Shown here: positions 52,496 to 58,786 of the stretch, one piece after another
How the letters are laid out: every line of letters starts with the position of its first letter
How positions within the stretch are numbered: the stretch's first letter is position 1
Virus record (IMG/VR): IMGVR_UViG_3300043465_002540
Location: 1-58,786 of that record
Reading direction: 5' to 3' (one strand)
Source: a virus
Length of the DNA stretch: 58,786 bases
The notes under the pieces: model-generated
Told to the model about the DNA's origin: nothing
Seen by the model: the letters and a program-made list of their open reading frames with translations, nothing else
The model's database searches: none
Made by a program: the position numbers and the translations under genes

Positions 52496-53107
52496 ATGAT
52501 CAAAAATTCGCCAACATTCGCTCTTGAGTCCTCGGCGTGGTCCGAGGATCTCTTTTTTGCTGCTTGCGATGAGGCAGGCTATGGCTGTGCTGCAGGCAGC
52601 ATGTGGGTGGCCGCAACAATCTGGCCCAAGAATAGTCCCATTCTGCCGTCGATGTCGGGCATAAAAGACAGCAAAAAGACTACAGCGGCACAGCGAGAAG
52701 AGCTGGTCAAGCTGATTAAAGACAGCTGTCAGTGGTTCTTATGGGAGATAACAGTCGACCAGATCAACTCAGGCAATCCATATTGGCTTCGCTTCGAAGC
52801 CGCTGACACAGGCCTGGCATCTCTGCCCCCGCTAGTCACATGCTTTGATGGGAATGTCTGCTTGAAGAATAACAAGCACCACAACACTTGCCAAGTAAAA
52901 GGTGACGCGATAAGTATCAGCATAGCTGCGGCGTCTATTCTTGCGAAACATGCTAAAGATTTAGAATGTAAGGACCTACACGAAAAACATCCAGCATATG
53001 GATTCATTAATCACAGCGGATACTTAACAGAAGAGCACACAAAAGCACTAAAGACGTTCGGCCCAGCGCCCTGTCATCGCAGCAAATACATATCAGCTCA
53101 CATATAA
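52496..53107 (+). CDS. rnhB: Ribonuclease HII
   Basis: 203 residues. ACDEAGYGCAAG (Asp25, Glu26), GIKDSKK (Asp58), KGDAISISIAAASILAKHAKD and HPAYGF plus a GYLTEEH helix are the RNase HII motifs. It cuts RNA in RNA/DNA hybrids and at single ribonucleotides. The usual DEAGRG arginine is Tyr here. Codons 10-21 form a terminator-like hairpin (52526-52558). It neighbours the polymerase-like gene, which fits primer removal during replication. Confidence 0.9.
   Translation: MIKNSPTFALESSAWSEDLFFAACDEAGYGCAAGSMWVAATIWPKNSPILPSMSGIKDSKKTTAAQREELVKLIKDSCQWFLWEITVDQINSGNPYWLRFEAADTGLASLPPLVTCFDGNVCLKNNKHHNTCQVKGDAISISIAAASILAKHAKDLECKDLHEKHPAYGFINHSGYLTEEHTKALKTFGPAPCHRSKYISAHI
52526..52558 (+). promoter_or_regulatory. 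terminator-like hairpin within rnhB coding sequence
   Basis: GAGTCCTCGG pairs with CCGAGGA, one T bulge and CTC, around CGTGGT, and is followed directly by six T (52553-52558). Structurally it is an intrinsic terminator at codons 11-21 of rnhB, so it could attenuate transcription into rnhB unless ribosomes cover it. Confidence 0.6.
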
Positions 53108-53152
53108 ACCGCGCAAAACTTCGACAAAGTAAGAAAAAATGATAGGATAGAT

Positions 53153-54847
53153 ATGAGCGCGCAATGGCTGCCGGTACTGGCAAGCCCTAAGACAAGTAAC
53201 AAGCATCTCGGGAGAAAAGGTCAAGTGACTTTTTCCGGCGATGCCTTTGATAAACTTGTTGCAAGCGCAAATATCTCGCTGCAGAACTGGCCGCGCATGG
53301 TGCCGCACCGTGCCGAATTTCGCGTTCTAGTCGAGGCGACATTTCCTGGGTTCTGGGCGCGAGCAGAGGGCGTTGGCGTAGAGCTGGCTACGCGTCTTGT
53401 CATGGCCGCCGGACGTGCCGCCGAGACTGGTGCAGCAGTCAAGATCCCAGCTGGCGATGTTTTTCTATATAAAGCGAAGCAGCTAGGTTTTGCTCAGAAA
53501 AAGAACCACTCTTACTTTGCAGAGCGCGAGCGCGCTCGTCAGTTTGTTGCGCGACGTGGCGGTGGCAGCAGCGCATCACGTATCCTAAAAGATGCCGTAA
53601 ATAAACTAGGCATGCAGAATCACTGCAGCATTGCCGTCTATGCTGCGCCAAGCGCCACTCACGTAGTGTTGATACCACATTCTGCCGACGCAGATGTCGG
53701 CAGAGTTTATACTGCCGGCCGCGGCGACCAATTCTATCTGGCTGCCGAAGAAGCAGGAAACAACAACAATCATGTGTCGCGCTACATGACCAGCGTACCA
53801 GTAGGCCGCTGGCAGTCTACCGCCTCTAGGCAGCAAATACTGCAGCTTATTGATGAGCGCTGCTCACATGCTGGTTATCGCGAAATTCTAAAAGAGACCG
53901 TGATCGTCGGCATGGCGAGCGACTTTCGCTCAAACTATATTCAAGAGCACGACTCGCAGCGAGTATTTGCGACTGGCGCCAGCATGCAGTTTATGCCATC
54001 CTGGTTGCGCAGTGCGTTGTTTCCAGAATGGTTTGAGATGGACTTCTCAAACATGCATCTTGCAATCCTCAATAGCCAAGCCGATCTCGGCATCAACCTG
54101 GATACTTCTATTTGGACCCAGATCATGGATACCTGGGAGACTGCGATCAATGCCGCAGGAGAAGCCCTGGGTCGCGAGGCGATGCTAGATGAGGCCGGAA
54201 TAAAAGACCTGTTCGACGGCAGCATGAACAGCGGAAATAGCAAAACACTGTTTTTCGATACCTCCAAGGTTGATCGGACTGCCCTAAAGAAGGCGCTAAA
54301 GGTGAGCCTATATAGCCTGCAATTCGGGATGACAGCGCCAGCAGCGCGGCGCGGCTTTACTGGCGACTTGCTTAAAATGGGCTTCTCGCGCGGAGAGGCT
54401 ACATTCCTGGGGAACCTTTGGTCACGCGATCCGATCCTGCAAAAGATTGCCAGTGGTATAAAGGCATACTGCGAAACACATGCCATTAGCCCCAGCGAAT
54501 TGGCGCTCCGCTGCCAGGCAATCGAAACCACCCTGGTAAAAGAAATCTATACAGTTGCACGCAGATTTAAGCGCTCAGACGTCTGCATCACCCTGCACAG
54601 CCATGACGGTGTATCAGTGTGGTCGCGTAGCGCGAGCGTAGGGCGAAAGTTTCATGCGCGCTGTGCGGCACGATGTGCGCGCCTTCTGGAGAAGCTAGGA
54701 ATCCAGTCACGACTGGAGAGCAAAGGCTTGCCAAAAGAGGTCCGGACAGAAAAGGCACCCGCGCCCAAGTCAGAAGTGACGTCTTGTGTAGAACTGGCCC
54801 TGGTCACTGAGCGCGATTCACGTCCCGTGGCAACCGGCCCTCCTTAG
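53153..54847 (+). CDS. divergent family-A/T7-like polymerase (putative)
   Basis: 564 residues. The C-terminal half carries the palm motifs of Pol A-type enzymes in order: motif A WFEMDFSNMHLAIL (Asp297), an O-helix-like LKKALKVSLYSLQFGM (Lys379-Gly392), QAIETTLVKEIY (455-466, where Pol I has QGTAADIIK) and motif C TLHSHDGVSVW (His484-Asp485). The N-terminal 200 residues are not recognised; no 3'-5' exonuclease motif is seen. The type of nucleic acid made is unknown: DNA polymerase, RNA polymerase or primase are all possible. It lies next to rnhB. Confidence 0.55.
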   Translation: MSAQWLPVLASPKTSNKHLGRKGQVTFSGDAFDKLVASANISLQNWPRMVPHRAEFRVLVEATFPGFWARAEGVGVELATRLVMAAGRAAETGAAVKIPAGDVFLYKAKQLGFAQKKNHSYFAERERARQFVARRGGGSSASRILKDAVNKLGMQNHCSIAVYAAPSATHVVLIPHSADADVGRVYTAGRGDQFYLAAEEAGNNNNHVSRYMTSVPVGRWQSTASRQQILQLIDERCSHAGYREILKETVIVGMASDFRSNYIQEHDSQRVFATGASMQFMPSWLRSALFPEWFEMDFSNMHLAILNSQADLGINLDTSIWTQIMDTWETAINAAGEALGREAMLDEAGIKDLFDGSMNSGNSKTLFFDTSKVDRTALKKALKVSLYSLQFGMTAPAARRGFTGDLLKMGFSRGEATFLGNLWSRDPILQKIASGIKAYCETHAISPSELALRCQAIETTLVKEIYTVARRFKRSDVCITLHSHDGVSVWSRSASVGRKFHARCAARCARLLEKLGIQSRLESKGLPKEVRTEKAPAPKSEVTSCVELALVTERDSRPVATGPP

Positions 54848-54870
54848 AACTGCTACAGCTTAAATCCGCA

Positions 54871-54897
54871 GCTGCCTGAGAGACCGGCGGCTTTTTG
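54871..54897 (+). terminator. intrinsic terminator after the polymerase-like gene
   Basis: GCTGCC (54871-54876) pairs with GGCGGC (54886-54891), with one G-U, followed by TTTTT. The rest of the 197-bp gap holds an AT-rich CATATAAAAT (about 54909-54918) that could be a promoter -10, and a small GCGCC/GGCGC hairpin; no gene is seen. Confidence 0.75.
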
Positions 54898-55044
54898 TGT
54901 TTCTCTTTCATATAAAATCAGCAAAAGCAGCGCCGCCCAGGGCGCCAGAGAAGTAAGAGCAGATAATCAACGGCAGTCAGCTAGGTGCGGATACTGCCAA
55001 ATAGCCACTGAGCGTACAGCTTAGGTAAAGAGATTGGTACCTGT

Positions 55045-55431
55045 ATGAAATTAGAACAAAGTCTTCATATCATGAATGAGTTAGAATTATCACGCTACTT
55101 GCTCGCCCGCGGGTTTCCCGAGGAGCTACCGTGTTTCTCTGTCTACGACCTCTCAATGTTCATGATGGGTCGCCAGGTCACGGAGGCTGAGATTATTACT
55201 GGTGGCAAGTCCGTATGCTTGTTTTGGTCATCTAAGAATCTAATTGCTACTACAAATATTCTAGAGGAGCCGTGTGCAAGCACCGTTATTCTATCTTCTT
55301 TGCGTGGCAGCAATTTCTCTATCACACTGAGGAGAGCCGGGTTCCACAGTTCTATTCATCCAATTCAATATACTCCAGAGTGGGTGGACTGTTTTGTGTT
55401 TTCGTTGGGCGCGGGGGTGAAGTATGAGTAA
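55045..55431 (+). CDS. 128-aa partner protein of a tagged glycosyltransferase, copy 1
   Basis: Paralogue of the protein at 56225-56611: both have 128 residues, start MKLE, and share CLFWSS/CVFWSS, LSSLRGSNFS/VSALRGSSFS and SIHPxxYTPEWVxCFVF. Each lies directly upstream of, and overlaps, a glycosyltransferase gene with the MSKTA tag. It is cysteine-bearing and strand-rich, otherwise unrecognised. A chaperone, adaptor or specificity role for the transferase is inferred from the repeated pairing. Confidence 0.6.
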   Translation: MKLEQSLHIMNELELSRYLLARGFPEELPCFSVYDLSMFMMGRQVTEAEIITGGKSVCLFWSSKNLIATTNILEEPCASTVILSSLRGSNFSITLRRAGFHSSIHPIQYTPEWVDCFVFSLGAGVKYE

Positions 55432-56209
55432 GACGGCAGCGCAACAGTATGCCGAGCTTAAACGAAATAAGCTAAACGCCGCGCGTCAAGCAAAGCTAGA
55501 ATTAGCTGCATCTAGAGCCAGAAGAGCATCTGTTGCCAAAGATGACAGCATTGTGCCTTCTGCATCTGCCAATACTATCGGGAAAAGGAATATGAAAAAG
55601 GTACCGCTTTACTTCAATTTTGTTGGATCCAGACGCGACATGCTTGACACAGCGATGGAGTCATATGATCGAGTCGCTGGCGATCTGATAGACGTCAGAG
55701 TGCACTATTCATACAGACCGCGCAGATTCACAGAATGCTTAAATGAAATCCTGAAGATAAATGATGAGCCATACTTCTTCGCTCACTTTGATTCTGTTCT
55801 GACAGATCGTAGCGCTATAGAGAATATCCTTGCACATGAGCCAGGTCCCGCTGGACTAGTAGCGCACTGCTTGATTGTGGACCTTCTCATGTTGGTCGTG
55901 CCGAAGGCCGTAAGAAGCATAGGCGGGTGGGACGAAGCATACAGCAATTCCTGCATGGATCTCGACCTGCAACAGCGGCTGCATAGGAGTGGCCAGACGA
56001 TGCACATAATTCATTCTGATATAGAGCAGGGCCGCGGAGTTGATCATTTTAATGCCAGTGCCGCTAGAAAAGATCCTGCTATGAGAAAAGTGTATGGCGT
56101 AACAATGCAGCAGGATTACGACCGATACTATGACAAGTATCACAATCGGTCGGACCCAGGCTATTTGCATGTGTGTGAGTACATTAAAAAAGAATTTGGC
56201 GACGGCTGA
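55424..56209 (+). CDS. tagged glycosyltransferase 1 (GT2-like)
   Basis: 261 residues. The first ~35 residues (MSKTAAQQYAELKRNKLNAA, then a basic helix) match the start of the protein at 56608. The catalytic part has a GT-A layout: VPLYFNFVGSRRDMLDTA, YFFAHFDSVLTDR in the DxD position, and SIGGWDEAYSNSCMDLDLQQ, the GGWDExxxxxxxDxDL pattern of GT2 enzymes. Overlaps its 128-aa partner by 8 nt, after a strong GGGGGTGAAG site. Confidence 0.65.
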   Translation: MSKTAAQQYAELKRNKLNAARQAKLELAASRARRASVAKDDSIVPSASANTIGKRNMKKVPLYFNFVGSRRDMLDTAMESYDRVAGDLIDVRVHYSYRPRRFTECLNEILKINDEPYFFAHFDSVLTDRSAIENILAHEPGPAGLVAHCLIVDLLMLVVPKAVRSIGGWDEAYSNSCMDLDLQQRLHRSGQTMHIIHSDIEQGRGVDHFNASAARKDPAMRKVYGVTMQQDYDRYYDKYHNRSDPGYLHVCEYIKKEFGDG

Positions 56210-56224
56210 TCTGGACTAGTCGGC

Positions 56225-56611
56225 ATGAAGCTTGAAGATCAACTGCATTTGCTAGAGCCTGTCAGCCTTGCAAGATTTTTTTCTTCCTGCGGTGGGTTTC
56301 CATCAGATTGCCAGAGTATGTCCGCGCACGAGGTCGCAGTGAGCTTGCTCAACAGAGAGCTGTACGAAGCAGAATGGTCCACTGGAAACATGGAAACTGC
56401 TTGTGTATTCTGGTCATCAGGAAAGCTACGCTTAATAAGGCGTCAAACTTTTGACACTTTTGTGCCGCATGTGGTGGTGGTATCTGCACTTAGGGGTAGT
56501 TCGTTCTCGGCAAATGCTGTGCGCCTTGGTCTTTTGCGCTCTATTCATCCTTTTGCATACACTCCTGAATGGGTCGAATGTTTTGTGTTTGGCGCTAGGG
56601 GGGAGGTATGA
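56225..56611 (+). CDS. 128-aa partner protein of a tagged glycosyltransferase, copy 2
   Basis: Second copy of the 128-residue family, identical in length to the first and similar throughout the C-terminal half (ALRGSSFS; SIHPFAYTPEWVECFVF). It overlaps the next gene at ATGA. No ribosome-binding site is evident before its ATG. Confidence 0.6.
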   Translation: MKLEDQLHLLEPVSLARFFSSCGGFPSDCQSMSAHEVAVSLLNRELYEAEWSTGNMETACVFWSSGKLRLIRRQTFDTFVPHVVVVSALRGSSFSANAVRLGLLRSIHPFAYTPEWVECFVFGARGEV

Positions 56612-57948
56612 GCAAGACAGCAGAGCAACGTTATGCCGAGTTCAAGAGGAATAGGCTAAATGCCGCGCGACAGGCCAGGATAGAAATGGCCAAGGAAAGG
56701 ATGCGCAAAGCCTCCGCCATTAAAAATAGCGCCATTTCTTCTAGTCAGACAACTGTATTAGATAGCCCGCCCCAAGAGTCACCGATAGCAGTCAGCCATG
56801 TAGATAGTTCTTCTGCCGAGCAAGCAAGCACCATTAGTGATGGCTTGTATCAAGGCCTAGGTGATGAAGAATTTATAATACGACAATTCAAGGATTTCTG
56901 TGGTCGCAGTCCCAGTGCAGGCGAACTCAATGCCCATGTCGGTTCGCTTGCATCCATGTCGCGATCCGCCGTCAATGACAGATTTGCTTACTGTGACGAG
57001 GTCGTGCGCCGTACATGGGCACACAAGAGTGCGCCATTTGATTCTCGATCTACATTTAGCGGCTTCCATGGATTGCGAATTGCTGTTCTTCTTACTGGTC
57101 ACCTAAGAACATTTAAGCAAACCTATCCTGTTTTGCGTTCGCAATTAATTACCCCGGCATCCGCAGACGTTTTTGTTCATACGTGGGATACGCTAGGCAT
57201 CCAGAGGCATGATCCTATATATGGTCCTATTCCTGATGACACTCTAAAAGTCGATATCTCTGAGATATATAGACTGCTTCCGGAGACGGTTGACGTTAGA
57301 GTAGAGGGCAATGCTGCATTTATCGCATGTGCGAAAACGCGCAACAGTCGTCCATATGTATTTGGATCAGGCAGTGGTCCTAATTCGAAAATGCTTAGCG
57401 CTAAGCCGGTTCTTATCGAGAGTCAGTTGTACGGCATATCTTCTGCTTTTAAGCTAATGGAGCAGCACGAAATAAAAAACGGCTTCAGATATGATCTTGT
57501 TATAAAGCTACGCTCGGACATGGAGGTTTTAGATTTTTTTCCTGATCTGGCAAATTTGAGCACAAAGGATCTTTGGGTTTCAAGCCCACCAGAGAATAAT
57601 CACAACCACCCTGTATGCTTTGCATGCGAGAGAGGGCCGCACGAAGGGTGTCATGCGACAGATGTGTGCGATACATATGCATATGGTGGCCGCGAAGCGA
57701 TGGCACATTACTGCAGTCTGTGGGATAATCTCGAGACAGTATATGCCCGCATGTGCGCAGAAAATAATGTTAATATTATGGATCCAACCGCATCTCACGG
57801 TCTTAGGGATGGGCACGTAGTTGTTCCAATTTGGAAAAATGGCGCTAGCCATCGTCTGCATTGCTTTTATCCAGAAAGAATACTAAGACTGTATCTAGAG
57901 GGCTGGCATCTGAAAAAAGGACGCGTTTCGTGCAAGGTGAAGCGATGA
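56608..57948 (+). CDS. tagged glycosyltransferase 2
   Basis: 446 residues. The tag MSKTAEQRYAEFKRNRLNAA and basic helix repeat that of the neighbour, followed by a Ser-rich linker and a small helical domain (about residues 85-130). The C-terminal 300 residues (RIAVLLTGHLRTFKQTYPVL, DVFVHTWDT, YDLVIKLRSDM) resemble glycosyltransferases of the HTWD/RxD type that modify surface glycans. It differs from the GT2-like neighbour, so one tag serves two catalytic domains. GGGGGAGG precedes the ATG. Confidence 0.65.
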   Translation: MSKTAEQRYAEFKRNRLNAARQARIEMAKERMRKASAIKNSAISSSQTTVLDSPPQESPIAVSHVDSSSAEQASTISDGLYQGLGDEEFIIRQFKDFCGRSPSAGELNAHVGSLASMSRSAVNDRFAYCDEVVRRTWAHKSAPFDSRSTFSGFHGLRIAVLLTGHLRTFKQTYPVLRSQLITPASADVFVHTWDTLGIQRHDPIYGPIPDDTLKVDISEIYRLLPETVDVRVEGNAAFIACAKTRNSRPYVFGSGSGPNSKMLSAKPVLIESQLYGISSAFKLMEQHEIKNGFRYDLVIKLRSDMEVLDFFPDLANLSTKDLWVSSPPENNHNHPVCFACERGPHEGCHATDVCDTYAYGGREAMAHYCSLWDNLETVYARMCAENNVNIMDPTASHGLRDGHVVVPIWKNGASHRLHCFYPERILRLYLEGWHLKKGRVSCKVKR

Positions 57949-58034
57949 ATAAGACGCACCTGCACTTCAACCATGCCGGTGCTCAGTCGTACGGCTGCAT
58001 CATCCAGTATGTATGCTGCATTAATGAAGGCTGA
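57945..58034 (+). CDS. possible 29-aa peptide
   Basis: An ATGA overlap with the preceding stop opens a 29-codon frame rich in His, Cys and Tyr (HLHFNHAGAQSYGC). It may be a real leader-size peptide or a decayed fragment. The rest of the 199-bp gap to 58147 holds only a promoter candidate. Confidence 0.2.
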   Translation: MNKTHLHFNHAGAQSYGCIIQYVCCINEG

Positions 58035-58104
58035 CCTGGAGACATGTTGTAGTCAAAAAGCGATCCAGATCTCCTCAGACTTGAGGCGCATATTCTAGAG
58101 GTAT

Positions 58105-58133
58105 TTGGATAAACACACGATCTGCATTATAAT
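58105..58133 (+). promoter_or_regulatory. sigma-70-type promoter for the last glycosyltransferase
   Basis: TTGGAT (58105-58110), a 17-bp spacer and a perfect TATAAT (58128-58133). Transcription would start near 58140, only about 8 nt before the ATG, and no ribosome-binding site lies between. The message may be nearly leaderless. Confidence 0.6.
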
Positions 58134-58147
58134 TTTAAAACAAACAG

Positions 58148-58786
58148 ATGATGAAAAAAATCGCAATCATAATGCCAACTCGTTCCGCTGGCGGCATCCG
58201 TAATACGGCTGCCCAACTAGCTTTTGCCAGCTGGCAGGCAACAACCTCTGGTCACTCCGACTTCTATTATGGCATGGACACAGATGATCATCATCTTTAT
58301 GTAGTGCCTGCTGGTGCGAAAACTCTTATAAATGAGAGGTTGCGCCTTGTGCCAAAGCTAAATAGGATGGCGCAGCAGCTTCAAGAAGAGTACAAGTATT
58401 TGTATTTCATAGGCGATGATCATAGATTTGTGACAGCTGCATGGGAAGAGCGCTTTCTAGAGGATGCCGAAAAGACAGCTGGTTTAACCATAATGTACGG
58501 TAATGATCTACTGCAGGGTGCGGCTCTACCGACTGCGGTCTTCATAAGTACTGCTATCACCTCTGCGCTTGGCTTTATGGCACCTCCATGCATTCAGCAT
58601 ATGTATGCTGATAATTTTTGGAAGGACCTGGGCAGCTCTCTCGGTGTACTAAAATACTATCCCGATATCATAGTAGAACACATGCATTTCTCAGTTAAGA
58701 AATCTAAGTCTGATGCACAATATCGTGAGGTTGCTGCCCTACATAGATCTGATGAAGTTGCTTATAAAGAATATCTAAAAAATACT
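58148..58786 (+). CDS. glycosyltransferase-like protein, 3' truncated by window
   Basis: 213 codons are visible and the frame is open at the window end. MKKIAIIMPTRSAGGIRNTA opens a GT-A-like Rossmann start; YLYFIGDDHRF supplies the DD metal motif; a LPTAVFIST stretch, then HMYADNFWKDLG and IIVEHMHFS continue the fold. The sugar and acceptor are unknown. It has its own promoter. An adjacent ATG at 58151 is an alternative start. Confidence 0.6.
   Translation, partial: MMKKIAIIMPTRSAGGIRNTAAQLAFASWQATTSGHSDFYYGMDTDDHHLYVVPAGAKTLINERLRLVPKLNRMAQQLQEEYKYLYFIGDDHRFVTAAWEERFLEDAEKTAGLTIMYGNDLLQGAALPTAVFISTAITSALGFMAPPCIQHMYADNFWKDLGSSLGVLKYYPDIIVEHMHFSVKKSKSDAQYREVAALHRSDEVAYKEYLKNT

Overview
The window is part of a large tailed double-stranded DNA phage genome. 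The evidence is the dense gene packing with ATGA/TGATG stop-start overlaps, the many short genes of unknown function, a GH24 endolysin, four very long tail-fibre-like genes (one with an endosialidase-type chaperone tail), and a phage-type set of replication and nucleotide genes. No terminase, capsid, integrase, tRNA gene or CRISPR array was seen. The host cannot be named; the gene repertoire (Lon, GroEL, Hsp20, IF-1, deformylase, topoisomerase) is what is known from large or jumbo phages of Gram-negative bacteria.

Layout. 1-35.5 kb runs rightward, apart from two short leftward genes at about 3.7-4.2 and 13.7-14.1 kb. It holds a 2H phosphoesterase, Hsp20 behind a switch-like leader, UvsE, a two-subunit type IIA topoisomerase, an HNH protein, an SspB-like protein, an FtsK-like translocase, IF-1, dUTPase, an XPD/DinG-like helicase, a BCS1-like AAA+ ATPase, two glycosyltransferases, ATP-dependent DNA ligase, endolysin, Lon, thymidylate kinase, peptide deformylase, GroEL and a cysteine desulfurase-like enzyme. 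A bidirectional terminator at 35.53 kb separates this block from 35.6-49.3 kb, which runs leftward and carries four tail-fibre-like genes with paralogous or repeated modules, abrupt base-composition changes and a leftover fibre tip. 49.4-58.8 kb runs rightward again: a putative virion or unknown protein, a tandem-domain exostosin-like transferase, RNase HII, a divergent polymerase with family-A-like motifs, and a cluster of glycosyltransferases, two of which share an N-terminal tag and each follow a paralogous 128-residue partner.

Together the genes suggest a phage that replicates and repairs its own DNA, makes its own dTTP precursors, and carries an unusually full proteostasis kit (initiation factor, deformylase, two chaperones, a protease and a possible protease adaptor). 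It also seems to invest in surface recognition and glycosylation. The most unusual signals are a mutually exclusive hairpin pair over the Hsp20 ribosome-binding site, a three-copy family of structured intergenic elements, the polymerase-like protein at 53.2 kb, an 85-nt run of only G and C at 23.9 kb, and a duplicated rnhB 5' end flanking a glycosyltransferase gene. All calls were made by reading the sequence; no database search was run.
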